64,000 nucleotides of DNA from Streptomyces phaeofaciens (GCF_014648915.1 NZ_BMSA01000023.1:62001-126000), one strand, 5' to 3'. Positions 16,077-24,554 are shown, numbered from the stretch's first letter. Numbers and translations are program-made. The notes: generated by a model not told the origin, from the letters alone.

Positions 16077-16484
16077 TCAGCTCTCGTCCGGCGCCAGCCG
16101 CAGCGACACACTGTTGATGCAGTAGCGCTGGTCGGTCGGGGTCGGGTACCCCTCCCCGGCGAAGACGTGCCCGAGGTGCGAGCCACAGCGTGCGCACCGC
16201 ACCTCGGTGCGCACCATGCCGTGCGAGCGGTCGTCGATCAGCTCCACCGCGTCGGTGTCCTTCGGGTCGAAGAACGACGGCCAGCCGCAGTGGGACTCGA
16301 ACTTGGTGTCGGAGGTGAACAGTTCGGCGCCACAGGCCCGGCAGGAGTAGACACCCCGGGTCTTGGTGTCGGTGTACTCACCGGTGAACGCGGGCTCCGT
16401 CCCGGCCTGCCGGAGGACGGCGTACTCGGCGGGCGTCAGCTCCGCACGCCACTGCTCGTCCGGCTTCTCGACGTCGTACGACAT
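16077..16484 (-). CDS. msrB: Peptide-methionine (R)-S-oxide reductase
   Basis: A 135-aa MsrB that reduces methionine-R-sulfoxide in oxidised proteins. Zinc cysteines are C48/C51 and C97/C100. The catalytic Cys122 lies in RYCINSVSL, and the substrate-pocket sequence HCGWPSFF and the motif HLGHVF are intact. ATG 16484; it lies 13 nt after murC on the same strand, so the two are probably co-transcribed. It is cytoplasmic, with no signal peptide. Confidence 0.97.
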   Translation of the reverse strand: MSYDVEKPDEQWRAELTPAEYAVLRQAGTEPAFTGEYTDTKTRGVYSCRACGAELFTSDTKFESHCGWPSFFDPKDTDAVELIDDRSHGMVRTEVRCARCGSHLGHVFAGEGYPTPTDQRYCINSVSLRLAPDES

Positions 16485-16497
16485 GAGCTTCAGCCCC

Positions 16498-17883
16498 TCA
16501 CTGCGAAAGACGGTCCAGGATGCGCGGGCCCAGGTCGGTCACATCGCCCGCGCCCATGGTGAGAACCAGATCACCGGGCTTGGCCATTCCCGCGACGACG
16601 TCGGGCACCTCGCCCTTGTCGTGCACCGGCGTGACGTCCGCGCCGGCCGCCCGGGCGGCGTCGATGATCAGGGCGCTGGTGACTCCGGGGACCGGGTCCT
16701 CGCGGGCCGGGTAGATGTCGAGGACGACGGAGGCGTCGGCCAGCGTGAGGGACTCGCCCATCTCCTTGCCCAGCTCCTGGGTGCGGGAGAAGAGGTGCGG
16801 CTGGAAGACGACCAGGATGCGGGCGTCGCCGGCCGCCGAGCGCATGGCCTCCAGGTCGGCCGTCATCTCGGTGGGGTGGTGCGCGTAGGAGTCGATGACC
16901 TGGACCCCCGCCGCCTCGCCCTTGAGCTGGAGGCGGCGCTTGACGCCGGTGTAGGCGGCGAGCGCGGGCGCCAGTTCGGCGGCCGGGATGCCGAGGGCCA
17001 CGCCGGCGGCCAGCGCGGCGACGGCGTTGTGCGCGTAGTGCCGGCCGGGCACGGACACCGTGAAGGTGATCTCCTGTCCGTCCATGAGGACGGTGACCAG
17101 GCTCTTCAGGCCCTGCGGGACGACGGACAGCACCCGCACGTCGGCGTCCTCGGACTCCCCGTACGTCACCACGCGCACGCCCTCAACACGGCGGGTCAGC
17201 TCCCGCGCGCCCGCGTGGTCGGCGTTGATCACCAGGGTGCCGCCGGGCACGATCTTCCCGGCGAACGTCTCGAAGGACTCGTAGATCTCGTCCATCGACG
17301 CGTAGTTGGCGTGGTGGTCCAGCTCCACGTTGAGGACGATCGCGACCTCGGGGGCGTACTTGTGGAAGCTGCGGTCCGATTCGTCCGCCTCGGCGACGAA
17401 GATCTCGCCGTCGCCGTGCAGCGCGTTGGAACCGGGCGCGTCCAGGTCGCCGCCGATGGCGTAGGACGGCCGGCGGCCCAGCTCGGACAGGGAGACGGCC
17501 AGCATGGAGGTGGTGGTGGTCTTGCCGTGCGTGCCGGCGACGGCGATCGCGCGCAGCCCGTCCATCAGCGCGGCCAGCGCGTCGGAGCGGTGGACGACCG
17601 GGACGCCCAGCTCGGCCGCGCGGGCCAGCTCGGGGTTGTCCTGCCGGATCGCCGAGGACACGACGACACAGCTCGCGTCGTCGGCCAGGTGCTCCGCCGC
17701 GTGCCCGATGTGCACGGTGGCGCCCAGCGCCCGCAGCGCGGCGGCCGTCTCCGACTCCTTGGCGTCACTGCCCGCCACCCGGGCCCCGCGCTGCGCGAGG
17801 ATCTTGGCGATCCCCGACATGCCGGCGCCGCCGATGCCGATGAAGTGCGGTCGGTCCATGGCGGGGGGAAGGCCGGCTGCCAT
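16498..17883 (-). CDS. murC: UDP-N-acetylmuramate--L-alanine ligase
   Basis: A 461-aa MurC, which adds L-alanine to UDP-MurNAc in peptidoglycan precursor synthesis using ATP. N-terminal glycine-rich FIGIGGAGMSGIAKIL, ATP loop GTHGKTTTTSM near residue 117, EADESDRSF and the central Mur-ligase motif HHANY are present. ATG 17883 has GGGAGATC upstream and starts near the conserved fold; an open frame extending upstream to 18033 crosses an 18-bp repeat and is rejected as coding. The gene stands apart from the main division cluster, which is common in Streptomyces. Confidence 0.96.
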   Translation of the reverse strand: MAAGLPPAMDRPHFIGIGGAGMSGIAKILAQRGARVAGSDAKESETAAALRALGATVHIGHAAEHLADDASCVVVSSAIRQDNPELARAAELGVPVVHRSDALAALMDGLRAIAVAGTHGKTTTTSMLAVSLSELGRRPSYAIGGDLDAPGSNALHGDGEIFVAEADESDRSFHKYAPEVAIVLNVELDHHANYASMDEIYESFETFAGKIVPGGTLVINADHAGARELTRRVEGVRVVTYGESEDADVRVLSVVPQGLKSLVTVLMDGQEITFTVSVPGRHYAHNAVAALAAGVALGIPAAELAPALAAYTGVKRRLQLKGEAAGVQVIDSYAHHPTEMTADLEAMRSAAGDARILVVFQPHLFSRTQELGKEMGESLTLADASVVLDIYPAREDPVPGVTSALIIDAARAAGADVTPVHDKGEVPDVVAGMAKPGDLVLTMGAGDVTDLGPRILDRLSQ

Positions 17884-17960
17884 GCGTGATCTCCCAGTGG
17901 TGCGGTACGACGGTGAGGGCTCCACCTTAGGGGGCGGGGCGGGGCGGCCGACCAGCGGGC

Positions 17961-17996
17961 GCGGGACCGTACCGATGTGCGGGACCGTACCGATGC
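17961..17996. repeat. 18-bp tandem duplication upstream of murC
   Basis: GCGGGACCGTACCGATG followed by T or C, two adjacent copies (17961-17978 and 17979-17996). It lies in the 167-bp gap upstream of murC, in its likely promoter region. Confidence 0.8.
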
Positions 17997-18050
17997 GCGG
18001 CTCCGCCACGCGCGGGCGCGGCCGGGCCCGCACGCGGCAAAGCCTGCCGG

Positions 18051-18524
18051 CTAGGCCTTGCTGTGCGAGAACAGCTTCAGGACGGGGACCCCGACCTTGT
18101 GCCGGGCCCGTGACGCCCAGTCCCGGTGGAAGAACTCCTCCACGTAGTGGGGATCGGTCAGGACGATGACCTCGTCGGCCCCCACCTCCTCCACCAGGGA
18201 TCTCAGCGCGTCCAGCGGATGGTCCTCGACCAGCCGGCCGACCGCCTCGCTGCCGGCGACGTGCAGCGCCTGGAGGGAGACCTCCAGGGCTCTCTCACCG
18301 AACCCCTTCGCCTCTTCGCCCTCCGGCGTCCGCCGCTCGCGCGCGGCCTCGTCCAGCTCCCCGAGCGCCACGTCGTCGATGGCTCGCAGCAGCCGGTCGG
18401 CCTGGTCGCCGCGCGGCTGGAGCAGCACATGGAAGGAGACCTGCTCGTCCCCGTGCAAGGTGGTGACGAACTCCACGTCGGCGGACGTCAGGGCCTTCTC
18501 GATCATCAAAACGCTTGTGAACAC
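18051..18524 (-). CDS. Conserved actinobacterial protein, universal-stress-like
   Basis: A 157-aa soluble protein of a conserved actinobacterial family, sometimes labelled indole-3-glycerol phosphate synthase. The sequence does not support that label: it is far too short for a TIM barrel and lacks its motifs. The pattern of alternating strands and helices with ADEVIVLTDPHYVEEFFHRDWASRAR near the end resembles universal-stress-type alpha/beta proteins. GTG 18524 has AGGAGA upstream at 11 nt; ATG 18506 is a possible internal start. The role is unknown. Confidence 0.65.
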   Translation of the reverse strand: MFTSVLMIEKALTSADVEFVTTLHGDEQVSFHVLLQPRGDQADRLLRAIDDVALGELDEAARERRTPEGEEAKGFGERALEVSLQALHVAGSEAVGRLVEDHPLDALRSLVEEVGADEVIVLTDPHYVEEFFHRDWASRARHKVGVPVLKLFSHSKA

Positions 18525-18681
18525 CAGCGCCCCATTCTCCTGCGGAAACCATCCTTCCCCGTGCCAGCACGGGAACTGCGAGTCCTAGTCTGCCCATCGG
18601 AAGCTAACCGGAACGGCATATTCCGCCGTTTTCGGGACTGTGTGGGTGTCATACCCCCACTCCTGACCCCACCCGGCCGTT

Positions 18682-19464
18682 TCAGACCCTTCCGTACCTG
18701 CTGAAGAGGAATCCGTCCTCCTCCAGCAGGGACACCAGTGCGAACCGCCGCGGCACCGCGACCGACGGCCCGCCCGCGATGCGCTGCGCGTCCCCCGCGG
18801 TGAGCATCGGCGAGACCGTCAGACAGAGCTCGTCGAGCACCCCGGCGGCGACGAACTGCCCCAGCATCCGGGGGCCGCCCTCGGTCAGCAGCCGGGTGTG
18901 GCCCAGCCCGGCGAGGGCCTGTACGGCGCGTGCGGGCTCCACGCCCGGCCCGTCGCCGGCGACCACCACCGTGGCGCCCGCCTTCTCCGCGGCGGCCACT
19001 CGGTCGGGGGCGGCCGCGGCGCCGGTCAGCAGCAGGGTCGGCACCGGCGGCGAGGTGAAGAGCGGGAGCGAGAAGTCGAGGTCGAGGCTCGCGGTGACCA
19101 CCGCGATCGCCGGGGCGGGCGCCTGCCCGGCCGCCTCCCGCCGCGCCGCGAACTCCGCACGCGCGCGTGCCGGGCGGTACCCCTCCTGCCGTACCGTTTC
19201 CGCGCCCACGACGACGACGTCGGCGAGCCCCCGCAGCGTGCCGAAGATCCGCATGTCGGTGGCGGTGGAGATGGGCTGGGAGCGCCCGTCGTGCTGGGCG
19301 GCGCCGTCGAGCGTGGAGACCATGTTGGCCCGCAGCCAGGGCCGCGGCTCCCCGGGCGCGGGCACGGGGTAGGCGTAGGCCTCGGCGAGTTCGTCGAGGC
19401 TCCACTCCCGATCGCCCGGGGTCGTCGCGGGTGTCTGGTCGGTCACAGGGAACAGCCGTCGCAT
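18682..19464 (-). CDS. Pyrimidine reductase family (RibD C-terminal-like) protein
   Basis: A 260-aa protein of the RibD C-terminal/dihydrofolate-reductase-like family, NADPH-dependent reductases related to the riboflavin pathway. Visible motifs are PRPWLRANMVSTLDGAA, SDMRIFGTLRGLADVVVVGAET (written here with T in the first residue region TATDMRIF) and LLTEGGPRMLGQFVAAGVLDEL. No deaminase domain is present, so it is the reductase half only. The substrate is uncertain because many actinobacteria carry several paralogues. It starts 37 bp from the divergent zapE start, so the two share a compact promoter region. Confidence 0.8.
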   Translation of the reverse strand: MRRLFPVTDQTPATTPGDREWSLDELAEAYAYPVPAPGEPRPWLRANMVSTLDGAAQHDGRSQPISTATDMRIFGTLRGLADVVVVGAETVRQEGYRPARARAEFAARREAAGQAPAPAIAVVTASLDLDFSLPLFTSPPVPTLLLTGAAAAPDRVAAAEKAGATVVVAGDGPGVEPARAVQALAGLGHTRLLTEGGPRMLGQFVAAGVLDELCLTVSPMLTAGDAQRIAGGPSVAVPRRFALVSLLEEDGFLFSRYGRV

Positions 19465-19501
19465 GCCAGGCAGTCTGGCACGCGGATTAGCATGGGGAAC
19501 C

Positions 19502-20608
19502 GTGTCGTCCTCCACCTCCGCTCCCGGCATCGATGCGATAGCCGACGCGGCCCCGCTGTCCCTGTGCGCCCGTGAGCCGTATGTCCCCGCGGACCGGCTG
19601 GTCGCCGAGATGGTGCCGCCGCCCCGCTTCGACTCGGTGCGCTTCAGCACGTACCTCCCGGACCCGAACCAGCCCAGCCAGACCGAGGCCGTAGGGGTCC
19701 TGGAGGGCTTCGCGGGCGGGCTCGGCGGGGCGCATGCCGTGGGTGCCGCCAAACGGGGGTTCTTCGGCTTCGGGAAGGCGAAGGCCGCCAAGGTCCCGGC
19801 CGGACCCCGCGGCGTCTACCTGGACGGCGGCTACGGCGTCGGCAAGACCCACCTGCTCGCCTCGCTCTGGCACGCCACCCCGGCCGAGCCCGCGCTCAAG
19901 GCGTTCGGCACGTTCGTGGAGCTGACCAACCTGGTCGGCGCCCTCGGCTTCCAGCAGACGGTGCGCACGCTCTCCGGGCACCGTCTGCTCTGCATCGACG
20001 AGTTCGAGCTGGACGACCCGGGCGACACCGTCCTGGTCTCCACGCTGCTCGGCAAGCTGGTCGAGGCCGGCGTCGCGCTCGCCGCCACCTCCAACACCCT
20101 GCCCGGCAAGCTGGGCGAGGGCCGGTTCGCGGCCGCCGACTTCCTGCGCGAGATCCAGGGGCTGTCGGCGCACTTCCGCGCCCTGCGCATCGACGGCGAG
20201 GACTACCGCCACCGCGGCCTGCCCGCCGCGCCGAAGCCGTACTCCGACGAACAGGTGACGAAGACGGCGTACGCCACGCCCGGCACCTCGCTGGACGACT
20301 TCCCGCATCTGCTGGAGCACCTCGCCAAGGTCCACCCCAGCCGCTACGGCGCGCTGACCGATGACCTGAAGGCGGTGTGTCTGACGGACGTGTGTCCGAT
20401 TCCCGACCAGTCGACGGCCCTCCGGCTCGTCGTCCTGGCCGACCGGCTCTACGACCGCGAGGTCCCGGTGCTCGCCGCCGGCGTCCCCTTCGACCAGCTG
20501 TTCAGCGAGGAGATGCTGAACGGCGGCTACCGCAAGAAGTACTTCCGGGCCATCTCGCGACTCACCGCGCTGGCCCGTGACGCCCAGCGACTGGTCGACA
20601 CCCCTTAA
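19502..20608 (+). CDS. zapE: Cell division protein ZapE (AFG1-like ATPase)
   Basis: A 368-aa P-loop ATPase of the AFG1/ZapE family, associated in other bacteria with the divisome under stress and with protein quality control. Walker A is GGYGVGKTHLLASLWH and Walker B is LLCIDEFELDDPGD. Sensor-like ATSNTLPGKLGEGRF and the C-terminal YRKKYFRAISRLTAL fit the family. GTG 19502 is chosen because conserved sequence follows it; there is no strong RBS. A perfect 14-bp inverted repeat lies 83 nt after the stop. Confidence 0.88.
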   Translation: MSSSTSAPGIDAIADAAPLSLCAREPYVPADRLVAEMVPPPRFDSVRFSTYLPDPNQPSQTEAVGVLEGFAGGLGGAHAVGAAKRGFFGFGKAKAAKVPAGPRGVYLDGGYGVGKTHLLASLWHATPAEPALKAFGTFVELTNLVGALGFQQTVRTLSGHRLLCIDEFELDDPGDTVLVSTLLGKLVEAGVALAATSNTLPGKLGEGRFAAADFLREIQGLSAHFRALRIDGEDYRHRGLPAAPKPYSDEQVTKTAYATPGTSLDDFPHLLEHLAKVHPSRYGALTDDLKAVCLTDVCPIPDQSTALRLVVLADRLYDREVPVLAAGVPFDQLFSEEMLNGGYRKKYFRAISRLTALARDAQRLVDTP

Positions 20609-20690
20609 GGGTTCCACCAGGTCCCGGTCAAGGATCGGTTCGCGCCAGAAAACCCTCGCATTTGAGGCGCACTTCTTCCCGACACGCCGA

Positions 20691-20722
20691 GTTAACCCTG
20701 CAAACAACTTTGCAGGGTTAAC
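20691..20722. terminator. Perfect 14-bp inverted repeat after zapE
   Basis: GTTAACCCTGCAAA, loop CAAC, TTTGCAGGGTTAAC. It is the strongest short palindrome in the window and unusually A/T-rich for its surroundings. It could terminate zapE or act as an operator for the promoter just downstream (20729-20767). Confidence 0.6.
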
Positions 20723-20728
20723 GTGTTC

Positions 20729-20767
20729 TTGACCAGTCATTGACCAACCATTGGTCTGGACTAGACC
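20729..20767 (+). promoter_or_regulatory. Promoter/operator candidate upstream of the secreted peptide and carbonic anhydrase
   Basis: TTGACC occurs at 20729-20734 and 20740-20745 (11-bp period). The second copy with TAGACC at 20762-20767 gives a -35/-10 pair with a 16-bp spacer. Between them lies the palindrome GACCAA-CCA-TTGGTC (20742-20756), and TGGTCTGGACTA (20752-20763) matches 10 of 12 bases of the DasR site core TGGTCTAGACCA. The role as promoter is likely; DasR control is speculative. Confidence 0.45.
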
Positions 20768-20803
20768 TGCCCGCGGTGGCGCGAACTGCCTGGAGGGGGG
20801 CGC

Positions 20804-21244
20804 ATGTTCCGAGGTACGACGGCCCGGGGCGTGGTGTCGCACCTCGCCGCCGTCCTGCTCGCACTCGCGTTCTTCGCACCCGCGTCCCCCTTCGCACATG
20901 CGCACACGGCGCGTCAGGTCGAGGCCAAGGCCCAGCCCGGATCCACACCCTCCGTCAAGGCGCTGCGCCACGAGCCCGTCACGGTCCGCGACTGCGACCT
21001 CCCCCACTCTCGAACGGCATCGAGCGGGGGGACCCCCACCGGCCCCGCCGGTCCGCTGCGCTCCCGCGACCGCCACCGCGCCACCGTCAGCGCCGCCCCG
21101 GCCCCCCAGGAACCCGAGCGCCCGCTGCTGGCGCTGGATCCCGCCGCCGACCACGAACCGGCCCGGCCGGCCGAACCCTACGACCGCACGTCGAGATGCG
21201 CGACGGACCACTCCCCGGCCGCGCTCCAGGTCTTCCGCTGCTGA
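20804..21244 (+). CDS. Small secreted protein of unknown function
   Basis: A 146-aa protein with a clear signal peptide (GVVSHLAAVLLALAFFAPASPFAHA) followed by a low-complexity, Pro/Ala/His-rich region without a recognisable fold. I do not recognise a family. Two late cysteines (RCATD, VFRC) could form a disulfide. The start at ATG 20804 has a GGAGGGGGGC stretch upstream. An interspersed palindromic repeat (21000-21033) is read through in frame, which suggests relaxed constraint. It lies 89 nt before carbonic anhydrase and may share its promoter. Confidence 0.6.
   Translation: MFRGTTARGVVSHLAAVLLALAFFAPASPFAHAHTARQVEAKAQPGSTPSVKALRHEPVTVRDCDLPHSRTASSGGTPTGPAGPLRSRDRHRATVSAAPAPQEPERPLLALDPAADHEPARPAEPYDRTSRCATDHSPAALQVFRC
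21000..21033 (-). repeat. Interspersed palindromic repeat, copy 2 (in a secreted-protein gene)
   Basis: Read on the minus strand it begins GTCCCCCCGCTCGA and ends GAGTGGGGGA. It matches the copy at 61606-61639 in both arms, with a diverged loop, and forms a hairpin. Confidence 0.65.
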
Positions 21245-21333
21245 ACGGGCGGAGCAGAACAGCGGTTCCCCCACCTGTCCTGTGTTCCGCACGTCCGACG
21301 CGCCCCCACAGCGCGCCAGGAGGAGTCACCAGC

Positions 21334-21915
21334 ATGCAGCCCCTCATCGACAACGCCCGTACGTTCGGACAGCGCCCTGAGGAGTTCGCCGAGCTGGCCG
21401 AAGGCCAGTCTCCGCAGGTCCTGTTCATCACCTGCTCCGATTCGCGGGTCGTCCCCGCCCTGATCACGGGCGCCCGCCCCGGCCAGCTCTTCGAGCTGCG
21501 CACCGCGGGCAACATCGTGCCCCCGTACGGCTCCGACCGTCCCACCGGCGAGGCCGCCACCATCGAGTACGCCGTCGAGGTCCTCGGCGTCCAGGACGTC
21601 GTGGTCTGCGGCCACTCGCACTGCGGTGCCGTCGGCGCGCTGGTGCGCGGCGACGACCTCGACGCCGTCCCCGCCGTCCGCGACTGGCTCGCGCACGCCG
21701 CGGACGAGCCGGGAAGCGCCGACCCGGACGATCCGGCGGTCGCCCTCGCCGTCCAGCACCACGTCCTCGCCCAGCTGCTCAGGCTGCGCTCCTACCCCTG
21801 CGTGGAGAAGCGGCTGGCGGACGGCCGGCTGCGGGTGCGCGGCTGGTACTACGAGGTCCACACCGGCGCCGTGCGCGAACACCGGGTGGACACGGACGCC
21901 TTCGAAGCCCTGTGA
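21334..21915 (+). CDS. Beta-class carbonic anhydrase
   Basis: A 193-aa beta-carbonic anhydrase that interconverts CO2 and bicarbonate. Zinc ligands are Cys34, His94 and Cys97 (CSDSR and CGHSHCGA), and the Asp36-Arg38 dyad is intact. ATG 21334 has AGGAGG 10 nt upstream, so a longer upstream frame is not coding. Its stop overlaps the SulP transporter start (GTGA), showing a coupled operon in which the transporter and enzyme probably handle bicarbonate together. Confidence 0.95.
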   Translation: MQPLIDNARTFGQRPEEFAELAEGQSPQVLFITCSDSRVVPALITGARPGQLFELRTAGNIVPPYGSDRPTGEAATIEYAVEVLGVQDVVVCGHSHCGAVGALVRGDDLDAVPAVRDWLAHAADEPGSADPDDPAVALAVQHHVLAQLLRLRSYPCVEKRLADGRLRVRGWYYEVHTGAVREHRVDTDAFEAL

Positions 21916-23414
21916 GCGCCCCGATGACCGACCCCACCGCCCCCGCGCGGCGAATAGCCCCGTTCCCCCACCTCAGGCAGGACTTCGCCGCCTCACTCGT
22001 CGTCTTCCTGGTCGCGCTCCCGCTGTGCGTGGGCGTGGCCGTGGCCTCCGGCGTGCCGGCCGAGCTGGGGCTCGTCACCGGCATCGTCGGCGGCATCGTC
22101 ACCGGGCTGATGCGCGGCAGCAGCCTCCAGGTGTCCGGTCCGGCCGCCGGACTGACCGTGCTGGTCTTCGAGGCGGTGCGGGAGTTCGGCCTGCCCGCCC
22201 TCGGAGTGATCGTCCTCGCCACGGGCGTCCTCCAGATCGCGATGGGCGCCCTGCGGCTGGGGCGCTGGTTCCGCGCGATCTCGGTGTCCGTGGTCGAGGG
22301 CATGCTGGCCGGCATCGGCCTGGTGCTGATCGCCGGCCAGCTGTACTCGGTGGTCGGCGCCAAGGCGCCCGCGTCCGGTCCGGAGAAGATCGCCGGGCTG
22401 CCCCGGGCGCTCGTGGACGCGGCCGGGAACACCGCGACGCTGGCCTCGCTCGCGCTCGGCGCCGGCACCGTCGCCGTACTGGTGGGGTGGAAGCGGCTCC
22501 CGGCGAAGGTCCGTACCGTGCCCGGTCCGCTCGCCGCGGTGGGCCTGGCGACCCTCGCCGCGCTGCTGCTGGACCTGCCCGTGGCCACCGTCGAGGTGCG
22601 GGGCCTGCTCGGTTCGATCCAGCCGCCGTCCCTGTCCGCCTTCGGCGAGGCGGCGAACGTCGGACTGCTCGGCACGATCGTCGCGTTCACCCTGATCGCG
22701 TCCGCCGAGTCCCTGTTCAGCGCGGCGGCCGTGGACCGGCTGCACGACGGGCCCCGCACCGCCTACGACAAGGAGCTGGTCGCGCAGGGCGCGGGCAACG
22801 CGATCTGCGGGATGCTCGGCGCGCTGCCGATGACCGCGGTGATCGTGCGCAGCGCGGCCAACGTCCAGGCGGGCGCCCGCACCAAGGCGTCCCGCGTCCT
22901 GCATGGCGTGTGGCTGCTGCTGTTCGCGGCGCTGCTGCCCGGCGTGCTGGCCTACATCCCCCTCCCGGCGCTCGCGGGCGTCCTGGTCCACGCCGGCGCG
23001 AAGCTGGTCCCCGTACGGGCGCTCGCGTCCCTGTGGCGCGAGCACCGCGGCGAGGCGCTGATCCTGGTCGTCACGGCCGTGTCGATCGTCGCGGTCAGCA
23101 TGTTCGAGGGCGTCCTCGTCGGCCTCGGGCTGGCGGTCGCCAAGACGGCCTGGGAGGCCTCGCACCTGCGGCTGGAGATCGTCGACAAGGGCGCCGGGCC
23201 CGTCCAGGCGTACCTGTCGGGCAACGCGACCTTCCTGCGGCTGCCGAAGATCCTCGACAGCCTGGAGTCCCTGCCGCAGGACCGGCCCGTCGAGCTGGAC
23301 CTCTCGGGTCTGCACCACCTCGACCACGCCTGCCGTACGGCCCTGGAGACCTGGGCCGAACGGCACAGCGCGGCCGGCACCGAACCGGTGAAGGTCACGG
23401 CGGACAAGGCCTAG
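21912..23414 (+). CDS. SulP-family anion transporter (bicarbonate/sulfate)
   Basis: A 500-aa SulP transporter with 10-12 membrane segments and the family sequences LVVFLVALPLCVGVAVASG, GLMRGSSLQVSGPAAG and LGALPMTAVIVRSAANVQAGA. A short STAS-like C-terminal domain (residues about 415-490, VELDLSGLHHLDHACRTAL) follows. GTG 21912 overlaps the carbonic anhydrase stop. That pairing favours bicarbonate over sulfate as substrate, as in known SulP-carbonic anhydrase pairs and fusions; specificity is inferred. Confidence 0.9.
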   Translation: MSAPMTDPTAPARRIAPFPHLRQDFAASLVVFLVALPLCVGVAVASGVPAELGLVTGIVGGIVTGLMRGSSLQVSGPAAGLTVLVFEAVREFGLPALGVIVLATGVLQIAMGALRLGRWFRAISVSVVEGMLAGIGLVLIAGQLYSVVGAKAPASGPEKIAGLPRALVDAAGNTATLASLALGAGTVAVLVGWKRLPAKVRTVPGPLAAVGLATLAALLLDLPVATVEVRGLLGSIQPPSLSAFGEAANVGLLGTIVAFTLIASAESLFSAAAVDRLHDGPRTAYDKELVAQGAGNAICGMLGALPMTAVIVRSAANVQAGARTKASRVLHGVWLLLFAALLPGVLAYIPLPALAGVLVHAGAKLVPVRALASLWREHRGEALILVVTAVSIVAVSMFEGVLVGLGLAVAKTAWEASHLRLEIVDKGAGPVQAYLSGNATFLRLPKILDSLESLPQDRPVELDLSGLHHLDHACRTALETWAERHSAAGTEPVKVTADKA

Positions 23415-23434
23415 GGGCTCTGTGCCCGTCGTCC

Positions 23435-23464
23435 GGTGCGGGGGCCGGTTCGTCGCCCCGCACC
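23435..23464. terminator. Terminator after the SulP gene
   Basis: GGTGCGGGG and CCCCGCACC form a perfect 9-bp stem with a 12-nt loop, 20 nt after the transporter stop and 61 nt before the slipin start. Confidence 0.65.
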
Positions 23465-23525
23465 AGGCGGCGGGCTTATCGTGGACAGGAGCGGACGGAT
23501 CGGCCCTGAGGTCGAGGAGGTCGTC

Positions 23526-24464
23526 ATGCTCCAGGAACTGCTGGGCGCGGCGCTGGCGGCGGGTGCCGTCGGCATCGTGTACGCCGGGGCGGCCGCACGG
23601 GTCGTCAAGCAGTACGAACGCGGCGTGGTCCTGCGGCTCGGCCGGCTGCGCGGAGAGGTCCGCTCGCCGGGGTTCACCATGGTGATCCCGGCCGTGGACA
23701 GGCTGCGCAAGGTCAACATGCAGATCGTGACGATGCCGATCCCGGCCCAGGAGGGCATCACCCGCGACAACGTGACCGTACGGGTCGACGCGGTCGTGTA
23801 CTTCCGGGTGGTGGACGCGTCGGCCGCCGTCATCAACGTCGAGGACTACCGTTTCGCCGTCTCCCAGATGGCCCAGACCTCGCTGCGCTCGATCATCGGC
23901 AAGAGCGAGCTGGACGATCTGCTGTCGAACCGGGAGAAGCTCAACGAGGGCCTGGAGCTGATGATCGACAGTCCGGCGGTGGGCTGGGGCGTGCAGATCG
24001 ACCGGGTCGAGATCAAGGACGTGTCGCTGCCGGAGTCCATGAAGCGGTCCATGGCCCGGCAGGCCGAGGCCGACCGGGAGCGCCGCGCGCGGATCATCAA
24101 CGCGGACGCCGAACTCCAGGCGTCGAAGAAGCTCGCCGAGGCGGCGAAGGAGATGTCCGAGCAGCCCGCCGCGCTCCAGCTGCGGCTGCTCCAGACGGTG
24201 GTCGCGGTCGCCGCCGAGAAGAACTCCACCCTGGTGCTGCCGTTCCCGGTGGAGCTGCTGAGGTTCCTGGAGAAGGCCCAGCAGCAGCCCGCCCCGGGCG
24301 CCCCGCCGGCTCCCCCGCCGGCTCCCCCGCCGTCGCCGCTCGGCCTCGAGGAACGCCTCGCCGCCGCCGCGGAACCCCCGCCCGACCCCGAACCGCCGGC
24401 CCCGCCGCACCCGCCGGCTCCCCGGCACGAACCCCCCGGCGCTTCCCCGGACCTCGACCGGTGA
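23526..24464 (+). CDS. Slipin (SPFH/stomatin-like membrane protein)
   Basis: A 312-aa SPFH/band-7 protein: one N-terminal membrane segment (LLGAALAAGAVGIVYAG), the SPFH domain (VKQYERGVVLRLGRLRGEVRSPG) and a helical oligomerisation region rich in Ala/Glu (about residues 175-235). A proline-rich tail of about 55 residues follows. It is expected to form membrane microdomain scaffolds. ATG 23526 has GAGGAGG upstream. The usual partner protease NfeD is not adjacent, so it is an orphan slipin. Confidence 0.9.
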   Translation: MLQELLGAALAAGAVGIVYAGAAARVVKQYERGVVLRLGRLRGEVRSPGFTMVIPAVDRLRKVNMQIVTMPIPAQEGITRDNVTVRVDAVVYFRVVDASAAVINVEDYRFAVSQMAQTSLRSIIGKSELDDLLSNREKLNEGLELMIDSPAVGWGVQIDRVEIKDVSLPESMKRSMARQAEADRERRARIINADAELQASKKLAEAAKEMSEQPAALQLRLLQTVVAVAAEKNSTLVLPFPVELLRFLEKAQQQPAPGAPPAPPPAPPPSPLGLEERLAAAAEPPPDPEPPAPPHPPAPRHEPPGASPDLDR

Positions 24465-24554
24465 CACGTGCGTCGGGCGTGGTTCCCGGGGCGTGCGCGG
24501 AGTGATAGACACAGCGGGATCACAGTTCCTGTCCGCCAGCAGGAAGGTTCCCGC

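Noticed and set aside
17884..18033. N-terminal extension of MurC
   Set aside because: The extra 50 codons are low-complexity, cross an 18-bp tandem repeat and lie upstream of a good RBS and the conserved start.
20740..21333. Carbonic anhydrase frame extended upstream by about 200 codons
   Set aside because: The conserved enzyme begins at ATG 21334 with AGGAGG; upstream it overlaps the secreted-peptide gene in another frame.
24465..24554. Possible PHO box before the PhoX-like gene
   Set aside because: Only one poor half-site (GTTCCTGTCCG) is present; PhoP sites need tandem 11-bp units.
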